Below, one piece after another: positions 23,510 through 37,167 of a stretch of 64,000 nucleotides of DNA. This DNA is from Tetranychus cinnabarinus. Its lineage: Eukaryota; Arthropoda; Arachnida; Trombidiformes; Tetranychidae. The stretch covers positions 4,977,501 to 5,041,500 of the forward strand of contig WHVY01000004.1 in the NCBI GenBank assembly GCA_022266195.1. Direction: 5' to 3'. Every line of letters starts with the position of its first letter. Positions within the stretch are counted from its first letter, which is position 1. The notes below the pieces were generated by a model. It searched no databases, was not told where the DNA came from, and worked only from the letters and a program-made list of their open reading frames with translations. A program made the translations under genes and the position numbers.

Positions 23510-26500
23510 ACAACTTTCATGGAAAATTTGGAAAAGAATTGTTTAGAATTTTTCATGAAATCGCACTCCATTTTGAAATGTTTCAATAAACTTGCAATCA
23601 AACTCATCGAATTGAACACAAATCTTCACTGCATAATTATTTTCAAATTATCATGACTACCGAAATTCAAGTGGAATAACTAAATTGATGGAAATGAAAT
23701 TTTCAAGTTTTGCTTTTATTAACTAAAAACGACTTTTTTCTTTCCAAAGAAATGGATAGAAGAAGAATAAGCCCTTGAGCATTATCATGATCATGAAATG
23801 AATACTCAAAATTATCAGAAATGGAAATTTTTCATTTTTCCTTTTTCTTTTCATCAAATCATGTTATGTTCAGTTTCAATTCTTTACACTCGCATGATTT
23901 TGGAATTTGCTTCTCCTCTCAAATCAAATTTCATCACTTTTTCCTCATCCGATAATCTTATTTATATTAACAATTTTCATCATTCCATCATCTATTTGAT
24001 AAATAAAAAGTATAAATATTTTCCTCTTTTGCAGATTCTTCTCTTGAGCATTATTTCTCATTGAAACTTCTCACAATTCAATTCCATCAAATCATAAACT
24101 TATAAATTGATATTAATTTCATTACCAAACAGAAAGAAAAAAAAGAATCACTCGAAGAAGTCTTTTCATATAGAATTGATAATTTTCTCATTCATTGATA
24201 AACACCAAAAGATGAACATTTCATCTTGTTCAGTTCCTTGGCTAGCAAGCAGTTGCAGAGACTCAACTGTTTATCAACATTTTGTAATGAAAACTTGTGC
24301 TTAGTCGAGTCAATCAGTCAAAGGTTTACTTTGTAGATCTTATCAAGAAAAGTTTCAAATTTGAAATGTTAAAGACTGAGCATTTCAAGTTGCCATTGAG
24401 TAACAGATGAATAATGATTATTGGCTTTAATGTTTACCAACATTGAAAGAGCAACCCAAATGCTAACCTTTCAATTATCAATTTACTTTTATTTTTTGGA
24501 AAATCAGTTGCAAAGCTTTTTCCATTTTCAGACTTGCAACTCAGAGTAAAATTATTCACATGAAATGGAAAAGAAGAAAATCTTGTTATTTCATTAACTC
24601 ATTATCTATCAAATGACTAATCTTTTTCATAGCAAATTGTCACCAGCATTATTCAGTCAACTTTTGGGAACTCTTTATTGATGTTTTCACCCAACAATGT
24701 GAGCTTTCCAATTTCATCAAAAATTATTTTCTTTACCTCTTTTCATAAATATAACTCTAAGGATGAAAAGCAATACTCTGTTGAAATGCTTTTCAATTTC
24801 ACCGTCTTTTGCATCTCAATTTATTACCTGCATTTGAATAACAGAGTAAAAAAATATGTTGGAATAAAGATTTTTACAGAATTTCCATCTTTCCATTTTG
24901 TTATTAATTAACCATTAAAATAGCTTTTCCATAGAATCATGAACAAAGTTGATTAATTTCCATGGAAAAGTTGATCAACCTTGATTGATGGTTAATTATC
25001 AAGGAACAGCTCACACCTTGTCCATGGAAATAAACATTCAAGGGTTAAGTTTAATCATTATAAAATGAATTCTCTCGGTGATTCTAATTGAAACAAGATC
25101 ATGTCATGCACAAGGCGAAAAAAACAGTCTCGATTTTCACGAATTTCCAATCTTCTGTTCAATTCTCAAATCGAAACGAAATCACATCAGAATCAACAAA
25201 ATTAAACCTTTCAATGTTCAACTTGTTCCAACATTGACATTCAGTTGAACAAACTACAAATGTTAACATTGAGCTTTTCAATCGATGAAAACTTGCATCG
25301 ATAATTGTGATTATCAAATTAACGAAAAGAGAGAAATATTAAGAATTAGCTTGGAATGCAATTAAATGTAGAAAAATTATCATGAACCAATTAATGAGTC
25401 TTTCAAAGTTGCTATTAATAAAGATTGTAATGGAAATACAATTTAATTTTGCTAATTAATGCACATCAATGCTCTCATCAACTAATTATTAGTGAATTAA
25501 GGCGCAACAATCAAGAATTGAATGCAAAATTGTTCACAAATTTGATTAAATAGAAAAATGTAAATTTGGAAAAGATGAAAAAAGTTGGTCCAATTTTTAA
25601 ATTCATCATTGAATTTAAATGTAAAACTGGAAAACAAAAAGAAACAAAATTGACAAAATTGTTCAACTTTGCATTTCCAATGTTGATCCAGTTTCTCATT
25701 CATCATGTTATGACCAAAAACGGAAGTTTACTTCAGTAAATATTGAACAATTTTGACTAAAAATGATCTGAATTCAGTGTTTAAACGAGAGAGAAAAAAG
25801 AAAAATGCAAAATTCGAACGAAAAGAGAAACGGAAATTTACTGTTTAACTTTTTGTCAACTTTTCTATTTCACCATTCTTCTTCTCATTCACCTCATGTT
25901 ATCATATCAATTTTATTACAGATTCTGGTTAAAGTTATTTATGTACTTCAATATTGGCTCAGCATTTGGAACATGGAAAAGCAGAAAAAAGTTAATCGAA
26001 ATTAATGGTAAATGATATTTTCTTTTCCTCAATTTTCAGATAATAATCTTTCAATATGCAAAATGCATCAATTATTGACTCTTTGATTGCAAGTTAGTCA
26101 ACCTTTTGATTCAATAAGTAAAGATGGGAAAATGTTGAACAAAAAGTTTCAATATTTTGCTCCATTTTAAATATTAATAAACTTGACTTTTTGTTCAACA
26201 TTTTACCTTTTCTTGAGCTTTTACTGTAAACTTCATGGACAGAAGAATAAATTTGCTCAGTAAATGTTTATACATTTGAATCACCTTTGAACAAATTAAA
26301 GGTTAGAGTAAACATTTGAGTTGAAATTGAAATAAAAAAAAGTCAATGGATAATCAGATGATCCTGATTCAATTCCCAAAAGTGCGTTTCTCTCATGTTA
26401 ACCATTTTCAACTCTTCTCTTCATTTCACCGTTTTCTTCCTTGTAATGATGATCAATTTGATGGTGATGATGATGTGAATGGAAAATGATAATGAAAAGG

Positions 26501-29500
26501 AATAAGAAGTAAACATGAAAATATGAAAATTGGAATAAAAATGATGGTAGAAAAAAGTGATTTTGACATTTCTCTTTTCCTAATATTTTCCTTTGAAACA
26601 GCAAAGGATAACACTGAGAGATGAGGATGATAAGAGTATTATTGTTTGAAATTTTATTGCAAATATTTGAATGAAAATTTTCTGTTGAGAAGTTCAACTT
26701 GAGAATGGAAAATGAAGAGAAGAGAAAAAGAAATGTTTCAAGGGTTCAATTCTTTGACTAGAAGAAGAAAAACTTTTCATCTCAATTTTATATTCTTTTA
26801 CATTTATTATGCAAAACAGTTAAACAAAGAGTATTGTTCAATCTTAATAATTAAAATTTTCTTACTCATACACTTTACCATTGCTTTTTGTCTTGCTAAT
26901 GAAAAGTTTAACTGAGAAAATGTTAATTGTTGAAAGTTGTTCAAAAGCTGTCAAGAAATGAAACGAGTTACAAGTTTGTTTTGTTTATGACAACTGATTT
27001 AGTAGGCTCAGTTGGTTCCTTTGGTCCAAATTGAAGTTGATCTTTACTCAACTGAATTGAGTGGAAACACGATACTTCAAAGTTGAAATAATCAAAGTTG
27101 ATTCTCCATCTAATTACCAATTGTCATATTTTGTTCTTCTCCTCACCAAAAGAAAATCGAATCTTTTCCTTTAATATGATGACGATCAAGTTCAATGAGC
27201 TTAGACAAGTTTGCATTTAGACATCGACTCATTTATTATTGATATTCAGATTCTTGAAGGCAAAATAGTTGCACTTTGAAGAGTCAAGTCATTCAATGTA
27301 ACTCAAGTCTTTGCATTCATTTCAATACAGCTAGTTAGAGTCAGTGTTTTTAACCAACAGAAAATCGTCTAATCGAAGGAAATGATAGTAACTTGACTTG
27401 CTTTGTTACTTAGACTTGGAACGGGTTTTTCGTTGTCTAAGCTCAAGTCCTTTTCCATTGTTTTTCACTGTTATTCTCGAAAGTTACCTCAAAGACTGAC
27501 TTCTTTTTGTCTTGTCTTTTCTTGTAAAGAAAATTTTCTAGACAAAACTTTAACTTTGAATGACATCGACAATCTAATTAACCGTTAATCATTAAATTCA
27601 AGTGTTAATCCAATTACTTATTTAACATTTTTTTTCTCTCTCCTGTTTCTGATTCATTGATTTTTCTTTTGTTTCTCATAAGACAATAAAGTGCTCAATG
27701 AAACAAGAAAAGGCGTCAATTTTCCTCTGCATTTCAGCTTTTGATCAACAATTTTCCCTTCTTTTCCTTCGTCTTTTCCTTCAAATATTCATTAGCTTTC
27801 CATTGATAATGGTACAATATTGAGCAACACATTTTTATGTTCAATTTCTTATTCCTTTCACCCCTTTAATCCAATAATGTAAAAATTTGGCTTTTTATTT
27901 TTCTCTTGCATTTACTTGTTTCTTTCATTCTTTCTTGACCATTTCACTTTGCAGCTGACCTTTGCCAACTCGAGTTCCCACTGAGCAATCAAATGAGGCT
28001 TCCCAAGGTAAAGACTGCGTAAAATGTACTTAGTATTTTGTTGTGTTACTTTTATTTATTTTTTTGTTGTTGTTCTTCTTCTTCGCTTCTTTCATTTCCT
28101 TTTCATCTTGTTCGTCAGCTAAAAAAGATATGAACATGTTGAGTGAAGAAGATGGAAGAAGAAGCAAAAAGAGAAGAAAAAAGGTAACAACAAATGTGAT
28201 TACAGAGTTGATGGTTATTCTCATTTGTCCATGAACCATTCATGATTTGCAATTTTTCATCTTTTTCTTCTTCTTCTTCTTCTTTCCATGTTTCATCTTT
28301 TTCTTGCCTTCCATCAAGTACATTAAAAGTTGCACTTTACCTGTTCACTCTCTTCAAATAATGATTGTAATGACAAATATTAGTCCAACTGTTAAACTTT
28401 ATTTTTGGTTTCATCTCATGAAAAATTTATCTCTTCCATTTAAATGGAAAATTATTGAACTTTCGAACAATTTCAAAAGATTTAACCAGAAAATTGAATG
28501 CATCGCATCTTCAACTTGTCCGATTGTCTGTTATTAGATTGAATGTTTGGCGAGGAAAACATGATTTTGAGAGATTCTTCCACTGATCCAATATTTGAAT
28601 ATCTCGTTGCCATGTAAAGGGAAACATTTTTCATGGCAAAATAGCTGGGAAAGTAATCATTTGTTTTTACTCGAGAAATGTTGTCCAAGAATAACAAGAA
28701 GAGAAATGAGAATATCATATTTGATGGTGAAAAATGAGCATTTCTCAGTGTTTATCTGGGAATGGAAAGAGAGTACTGAATGAGAATAACAATGAACAGA
28801 AAAGTAAAAACTGGAAATGGAAAGAATAAGGTGTTAAAAGAAAAGATAAGAAGGTGAAGATGATAAAGTTTATAAGAAAGTAAAGTTGAAACTTTTCAGG
28901 TTCAAAGAGAAAATCAGATTTTCTAGTTTTTTTCAAGAGAAAACCAAAAAAGGTGGAAAGTGAAAACAAAGCACCTTGCAACAAATCTGATGCAAGGAAT
29001 AATCTTTCAAATCTTGATTTCTTCTTCAATACCGTCAACAAGCTAAAAATGAAAGAGTTATCATGAAAAGGGAAAACAAAGTTATCAGTAAAATATCAGG
29101 ATAAATGTATTGAAGGAAAGAAGACAAAAAGATTGAACATTTTTATCCTTGTTGTAACTTCAATTTAATCAACAAGAATATCAATAATTTCCGTTTGATT
29201 GTTGATAGCGCACAGAAGAGATGAAACTTTTGGGTTTCATTCATAAAAAGTTGGTATCATTTCAACTGTGAAATTGGCAATTATCAGATTGAAGGGAGTT
29301 TTCACTCCAAGAATAATGTTTATCCAAAATAAAGCTTAAATTAAAATTATTCTCAAAGTCGGTTGAATTTTAAGTCTGTTTGTATTTGTTGCTAAATCAA
29401 AAACAATTTTATTCAAAGATTTTGTTGTTTTTGTAAATCAGAGAAATAAATCCTCATTTTTTCAACTTTTTTTAGCTTTTCTAAACTATTTATTGAGGTG

Positions 29501-31306
29501 AAAAGATAGACTTTTGCGAACTTTCACTCGACTGAGATCGACTATTTTTCAGCCGAATCGCTCTTTAGTCTCTGGTTAATGGAAGGCTTGGAAGCAATGT
29601 TACAATTTTTGCGAAAGCTGAACTTCTCTCATTTTCTGTAAATGAATTCACCCGAAGTCTGTCTTCTCGATCAGTATATACTCGATGTAATTTCAGAATC
29701 CACTTCTGAAGGGAAGAACTTTGGATGTTATTTTTAGAGGAATGACGATAAAGTCGTTTTCAAAAGTCAACTGTTTCATTGTTAGCACAAGACCAAGAGA
29801 TTCATTCGAGGCTCAGAGTTTCAAAGAAGATCTGGTAAGCTTTAGTAGTTGACAAGCCAAACTAGATCTTCAGAAATGCTTGAAAAGTTTCTACTTTTCT
29901 TTCAACAAGCTTTTGAAAAAATGGAAAAGTTTGATTCTTCAACAAATTTTGTTTGCTTTTTGTCAAAATCAAGAGGTTCTGAAGTATCTCAAGAAGTGTC
30001 CGTTTTAAATAGAATTTAAATTTCAAGGAAAATGCAACCTTTATGGGATGAAATTTCCAAATCATTTGAAACAAATTCATTAGACTTTAAAACGTGACAT
30101 TGAACAAAATTCGTAGCAACGAAGCAAAATGAACACGATTAGTTGAAGTAAAGGAAAACAAGAAAAAAATCATTTCCAGTGTGAAATGAATGGAAACAAG
30201 TTTTTAGATGCAAAATAAAACCCAGAAAATTGAAGTATTACAAAGAAACGGTTAGATAAAATGTTAACAGAATTGATTCAACATTTACTTTTTACTGGTT
30301 AATATATCTGTTTGTTTTCCTCTGGATAAATCAAAGTAACCAGAAGAAGAGAAATGTTGTGAATGAGAAAAGAAGAAGAAAAGTTTCAAAGAGTTTTTGC
30401 TTTATTGTGTGTTGAATAATGCGACAGTGAATGTGCCATTATCATTACATATTGAATTGCACCAATTGATTTTTAGTCTGCTTTTTGTTTCCCTGTTACC
30501 CTGAACCATCCAGTTCAAGTTGAATCATTTTTTTTCCTTTCCAGTCTTGTTTACTGTTCATTCATTTGTACATTTCACTGTTTCTCACTGCCTTTCATCA
30601 TCTCTCATTGTATTCAAATCTCAAGTGAATTATCTTGAAACTATTTTCCTTCTTGTTCTCGGTGTTGATCTTGCAACTGTCGAGCCATTTGTTTCCCAAC
30701 ATTTTCATTGCATTATTGCTCTCATTTTAAAGATTAAATGGGTTCTTTGGGAGTCTCTAAATTACACTAACATATTGGTAAACCTTTCAAAATGTCAATA
30801 CAAATGAGTCAATCAACAATAAACAACAAACTTGAAGTCCATTCCAGGCCATCAAGATGAACCCGAGTCATCTAACATCAAAAACCAAAGCAAAGACACT
30901 CAAGAATCGTGTTTTTAGCAAATATTTCATTCGTTTGAATACTATTCAATTTTACTAATCAATAGTTGTAAAGAAGGTAAAATCGTTTGATCCAATATGA
31001 TCCTGGTGAGAATAAATGGAAATTGTTTCAATGGTGAAAAGAAAAGAAATTAATTATTTATTATTGTTAATGAGTCTTGAAGGATTCCAACATTGTACAC
31101 TTTTGTGTTCATTATCAACTCTATTAATAGCAACACTTTCAAGTGTTATGATGAACAATATTTAAAGGAAATCTTTTTTCTCGATGAAAAGGATGACATT
31201 TTTTTTGTCTCCAATTGTTTCTTGATTGTAATTGTTGAACGACATTTCAATTTTTGGCAGTTTGTGTCTCACTTGATATGGAAATGAATAAATGGATTAG
31301 ACTTAC
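23510..31306. other. Gene-poor AT-rich stretch with one possible small exon
   Basis: No convincing gene. Frames of 60-99 codons are low-complexity. A possible plus-strand exon at 27,955-28,007 (53 bases) has a pyrimidine-rich acceptor ending TTTGCAG, a GTAAAG donor and one frame open over 18 codons (DLCQLEFPLSNQMRLPK). TTC/GAA-rich low-complexity DNA occurs at 28,060-28,100 and 28,255-28,290. A weak minus-strand exon-like segment lies at about 28,975-29,042. Confidence 0.55.
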
Positions 31307-31646
31307 CAATTGTATAACATAATCCGTCGACTGAAATTGTCGTTGCTTTACTTTTAAGTGTAAACTCATTTGATCGGCGATTAACCTCATTAACTGTTTC
31401 CCTTCGGGCCAACAGTTGACTTGGTTTATCGGATGATGAATTAATGGATGTTGTCGATGTTATTGGTTTTGTTGTAGTTGATGTTGTTGTTAATGATGAT
31501 GAAGGTGATTCAGTGATAAATTCAATTGGTTGGTTAGAGTTTGCTGTTGGCTCATCAACACTTGTAATTATTACCGTTGAGTTACAACAATTATTCTTAT
31601 CATCATCAGTTGATTTAATTTCACTTGATTTATCACTTTTATCCAT
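31307..31646 (-). CDS. First coding exon of an unrecognised gene (Ser/Thr-rich N-terminus)
   Basis: Starts at the Met at 31,646 (MDKSDKSSE) and gives 113 codons plus one base before a clean GTAAGT donor (31,306-31,301). Reading on without splicing adds only 11 residues. The first 80 residues are Ser/Thr/Asn-rich and probably disordered. The last 30 look folded, ending TTISVDGLCYTIG. That ending is reminiscent of the stretch just before the nucleotide-binding domain in ABCG-type transporters, but this is a guess from one short motif. No matching downstream exon was found to the left in this window, so the intron may be very long. Upstream (31,690-31,960) the coding strand is extremely pyrimidine-rich, possibly a 5' UTR or promoter. 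Confidence 0.45.
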
Positions 31647-34600
31647 TTCTTATCAATATCTGTGTGTGTTGTGTTTATATGATATTAATGGTTAAATAAC
31701 AATACTGTGAATGGAATGGCGAAAGAAAGAAGAAAGAAAAGAAAGAAAATGATGAAAAAGGCTGAGAATGTGAGGTGATGAAAGGAACAGAGTGAAAATT
31801 GATGAGAAAATGGATGAAGATGGAGAAGATGATAAATATGAGACTGAGTAGGCAGAGAGAGTCAATAGAAGAGTAGAAAAAAAACAAAAGGAGAAAAAAA
31901 ATGATGAGCAAGATTGAATGGAAAAGGAAATGAGAAGTGAAGAAACATGCATCATTGATGGAAAGATGGAAAGGATAAACTAGATAAAGATGATAAAGAT
32001 GCAAAAATTGAAACTCGAAAAGTAAAGATCAACTGGTCGATTCTATCAACATTGTCGACATTTTTGTCAACATTTTTTCTCCTTCTCTTTTCCAACCAAT
32101 CATTCTTATCACTATTGAATGAATTACGTCTGAAAAAGTCATGATAAATATTTTGCTTCTCTCGCCATTCTCAAGCAAAGACTCAAGTTTGACAGGTCAA
32201 GGGATGAAAAAGGGTTAATATGATTCTACAGAAATTTAGTTTTTCTCTTTAATCTCACTTGTCAAGTTCGAGTCGAGATCAGTTTATATCCATGGAATGG
32301 TTAAACAGGGAAACGTTTCGTTGTAACCAAAATTTTGAGCAGAAAATTGTCCAAGTTGAAGATAAGCAACAAGTTTCGCTTTTGTTCAAAACTCTATTGA
32401 AACTTTGAATGTAATCACAAATTGGACACGAGATCAACACAGTTCACTTTGACTTTGGTCCAATCGAGTTTGGGAATAAAATTTAAACGAAAAATATAAA
32501 AGACTAAAAATCACTTTTTCATTGTTAATGAATCAACATATTGAGTGAACAATTTGAAGTTGAGTGAAAACAATGAGTTCTAGTTGGTTGTTGTTGGTTA
32601 AACTTGAAACTGTAGATGGAAAGACATGAAATGTGACTATCAAGTTGACATGAAATAAGCTGGAAAAATGGTTCAGATGAGAATCGAGATGAAAGTGGAA
32701 ACGAAAAAAGGAAAGGATTCTGTTGGATTGATGACGAGCAAACTATTTTGAATGACTGAGAACTTCTTCTTCTCATCTTTTTTTTCTCTCCATCTCATCT
32801 TTTCTCTCCTCTTTTTATCATCTTCTCTTCTCTCGCCGATCAATTCTCTCATTTTCTGTTGAATATAATCTCACTCTGTTTGCCATGCTTTTTTCCTGTT
32901 CCACCAAACAGTCCAGATAGTTCTGAGTTGACTCCAGAAAATGCTGAATATGGATTCTTCTCCTTCCATGTTAAATACTTTTTTCCTCATATTTTGCCTT
33001 TACTTTTTTCTCCTCTTCATCTTGCTTCACCTTAACTTTCATAATGGCCTTCTCTTTGCTCTTTCCCTTTCATCATTCACCATCATTATCATTATTCACT
33101 CAGTTTTATCACATTTGAACTCCATCAATTTCAACTCCCAAACAGTCAATGTTTGTCTTAATTTTTTTTCGTTTTTTTAGAAAAACATATTTTCATGTCA
33201 AAAAATGAACTTATCTCTACTTTAACTGAATGTCCATTTTATTGCATGTTGATGCTGCCATTTGCATGTGCAGTTAATTGAACCATCAAATGGCCCATTA
33301 AATCAAAATAAACCTTTCTTCTTCTTCCTCCTTCTTTCCTCATCTTCATTTCAAGTGAAACACTTGACTGATTCACGAACATTATTCACTATAAATGGTC
33401 AACTCGAGCTTCCGTTTTCATCATGACAATATTTTTTCTCTTTAATCCTTTTCTCTTGACAAATTCAAGCGCAAGATAAAATCGCTCTTTATTCAACTTT
33501 TGAATTTCGAAATTTCCAAATTTCCAAATTCTCTAAACTAATTTTTTTTCTTGAATCTCGATCTTTGTCGACTTTTGATGAACAAATGAATTGAGTGGGA
33601 ACAAGGATTTGCTGGAACCAAAGCGTGAAATGTTCACCTTTAAATCTCAATCTATTCAATAAGTCATTTCCTCTTGAATTTTGTAATGTTTATTAAAAAG
33701 CTCAAGCATTAGATGAGATAGAAAGATATTTCTCAGGTAACTCTTTCTCTTTTTTTTGTGTTGTTCAGATTTTCTCTTCTCAACCTTTGCCTCCATCCTG
33801 TTATCGGATATTCTTACCATGTTCAAAATCATGGTTCACTGAGTTGTGAAAGCTTTAACTTTGCAATGGTTAAAAGCTGGTAATACCTTGAAACCATCAC
33901 TTTGTTTTCCTTCTAATCTCTTTACCAATATCATTCCCTGCATTACAGTTTAAAATGATTCTTACCTAATCATTTGCTCTTTACCCTTTACTCTGTAAGA
34001 TTGCATTTCCTTGACTAGCTGAGGATAGCAATTAGTAAATGCTTTTTTGCATTCTTTAACCAACTATTTGGCTTCACCAGTCAATGCCTTCAATTGAAGC
34101 CCAGATTCATTAATAATAATCTAATTGACTTAAGTAGACAAATGATAACTTGCGAAATTTTCCAAACTATTTCAAATTCCTCAAGATTTATTCATTCCAA
34201 TCATTCGATCGCATTCAAAGAAAGATCTGACTTTCGCTCGAATACAAAAACCGAAAAAAATTAACCAAAATCTAGAATTTCGAAGACTCGAAGTTCGATC
34301 ATTGATCATTAGAACCTTGATTTTCCAATCAAATGTTTTTTATCTAATTAAATCAATGGTTTTAGTTGTTCAATCGACTTTGGGTGCATGAAATGCTCAA
34401 TTCTGTTGAAATAGAATATGAAAGTTTTTCAGAAAAGTAATGAATTTGCACAAAACTTTTGTTACTTTGAATACAATCAATTTCAACAAATCAATCTTGT
34501 TCTGATAAAAGAAAACAAATTGTTGAAAGAGAATGGAAAGAAGGATTTGGTGAAAATTGATTGTTATCATGAAAATTGGTGAGCCATTATGAACGAAGAA

Positions 34601-36634
34601 AAAACCAAACATTTATTTCTTTTTGGTAAATGTGATATCTTTTTTTTCTTCTTCTTCAACACTATTTATCACTTTTCCCTGTCAAAATATTCATCATTTT
34701 CTTTGTGCTCCTAGACGTATTAATGAATTTTGAGGTTAAACTTGATCTTTACAAATTGAAGGAATCAAAGGAAAAACAAAACAAAAAAAAACGAATTGCA
34801 ATAAATTCATTTCAATGTCGCTTCCTTTTCCTTCAACGTTTCAACTTTTACTTTTTTTCTCTCTCTCTTCTTGAATCATTCAATCATGAGAGCACATTTT
34901 CAGCCTTTTATCTAAACCAATCAAACTACCGAAAACATTTGTTACTCTATTTTAATTAACCTCAAAATGTCATCAATTTCATATTCATTTAGTTCAACTT
35001 GATGAAGCTGTAATGTCGACTCCAAGTCTTGATTAACTGGGAATGCAAAGCAACTGATAACGAGTGAATGAAAAGCTTCCAAATATTCTGGATAAACTTT
35101 TTTCTTCTCTTCTTTCATTTGTATCTTTATTTTCCAATTCAGTTGATTTCTTGATATTTTGTTTTCTATCTCGCTCGCTTTTCACCTTTTCCATTCTTGA
35201 GTTCAATTTTAATTCCAATCATTTTTCAGCCATTCTTCATCTTTACCTTGAAATTGTAAAAAGTTAGGAGATGAGCAAAAACTTTCTCATTAAGCCAGAA
35301 TTGAACATGAAGTAAACCCATAAATTATTGTAATGTAAATTGTACTATTATATGTAACTAGTTATAATTACAACTTATTCATGTGAAATTTTTTGTTTCA
35401 CAGTTGAATGAGTTTGAATGAAACAGAATGGCAGATTATTATTATAATTAGTGAAGATATTGAAGAAGATGATCAAGTTGAGGAAAAGAGTTGAAATGAG
35501 AAAAAAAGGATTTTTGAATAAACTTGCAAGTTATCAGTTAATCCATTGGGATAATGAAAAGAGAGATCAAGCTTTTACCATTGATCAACTTTAAATATTA
35601 GTTTTGTTAATTTGCTATTTTTTGCATCTTTTTTATTCGTTCACAACTGATAATTTCATCAACTTTCAACAATCCATTGTCAGTTGTGCAGATGGAAAAC
35701 GCTCTGTTAATTGTAACTCCATAATTGAAATGAATTTCTAGGGAAAGTTTTTGTTTTTCGAGTTAACGAGTAAAACTTTTTGAAAACAGTTCAATAGAGT
35801 GATGTATTTAGTGCAAGACAAAAAACAATCAGTAGATTGATGCAATTTAATTCAGTAATTTTTTCATGATGAGAGTAATTTTTACGCATAGATAGCTGGA
35901 CAACAATAAGTTAAATTCAAATTGAACGCAAAAGCTTTTTTGAAAAATTACTGCAAAATCGATAACATTTTTACTCCTTTGTGTATTTTGCCCAAAAATT
36001 TTACTCGTGGCAACTCATGTTCATTTATCAATAGCGATGCAGTTTACGGACTTGAATGATCGAAAAGCTGAAATCCTCGAATTACTCTCATCGTTGAAGA
36101 TTGAGTGAATTGCTGTCCTTTTTGCATAGACTCTGACAATCTCGAGTGTTGCCAGCGAATTTTAATTACTTTAATAGAGTTCAAGAGGATTGAAGAGGTC
36201 AGTCCATAAGTGAGTCATTGCGTAAGCACTAGTATAAAAAAGTGCACTTTGTCTTAAAGTGGAAACTTATCCAAGAAGCTTCATATACCATGGATCATCT
36301 TATAGAAAAAGACAAGACAAGTAAATACAAAATAGTCTCACTATCTCTTCTATGTTGGCCATTTCAGTAACCAAAATTAGTGAAAGATTATTGAGATGGT
36401 AAAGGGTCTGAATGGTCAGAGTCAAAACGCTAAAAGCGATGAAATATTGCAACTGGATATTTTAAAGAGCTCAAGTCTAAAGAGGCCAATTTTCATGACA
36501 AAGATGAGCAGCTTTCACCACGCTCTGCAACATGACAATCTTAACTTGAAATTCAATTTTTCATCGTCATCATATCAACAGCATATTCTGAAATCTGACA
36601 TAGTATGAAATCTGACAAAGGTGCGAAACTTTAA
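31647..36634. other. Gene-poor stretch with polypurine/polypyrimidine tracts
   Basis: 31,700-31,960 is almost entirely purine on the plus strand, and 32,765-32,850 is almost entirely pyrimidine. The rest is ordinary AT-rich DNA without a supportable gene. Near 36,230-36,290 a TATAAAA-like box precedes an ACCATGG context with a 26-codon frame, which I do not trust as a gene. Confidence 0.5.
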
Positions 36635-37167
36635 TTAATTGATAATTATTTACATCGTAATAAAGATCAAAAAGATAAAAAAAGTTTCTGCCGTTACACA
36701 ATCGCTAATTGCACAGGGAAATTTACCCTTGACTCCGAAGTGATAGTATTACGGTCGGAACACAATCATGAACCTGTGAATATGGAAGTGAATCAACGGA
36801 GACAAACAAATCTTGCCGTAGAAATTGCATCTCAGCAAAACTACTGCAATTTGAAAGACACATTTCAACCAGACACCATGGAAGTGATATCTAGTGCAAA
36901 CCAACCCACAAAGGAAGTTACTACATCTTTGAGGACATATAATCAGTTAAAACGGACTATATCACGTGCCAGAGGTAGCACATTTCATCCTCTACCGCAC
37001 TGCTTCCAAACTCAGCAACACCGACATATTTAGCACTTTTCAGAATGATTCAAGATCTGTGCAGCCATGAAAGTTTACTTTGAACATCTCTAAAGTTTAC
37101 CACAGACTTTAAAATAGCTGCAATTAAAGCCATCCAAACAATCTTCCCTCTGTGTGAAATCAAATGT
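36635..37167 (+). pseudogene. Decayed FLYWCH/Mutator-like (MULE) transposase
   Basis: A frame open from 36,635 to 37,033 contains a FLYWCH-type zinc finger: two Cys (CRYTIANC) followed by an HNH ending (LRSEHNHEP). A linker follows ending LKRTISRARGSTFHPLP, typical of the segment after the finger in MULE-type proteins. At 37,093-37,167 a second piece reads TTDFKIAAIKAIQTIFP, matching the transposase core around the second catalytic Asp (DFE-type motif before FP), then hits a stop at 37,168. The region between, including the first catalytic Asp, is missing, and later frames are broken. This is a dead fragment; I saw no terminal inverted repeats. The FLYWCH exon alone could still be part of a host gene. 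Confidence 0.7.
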
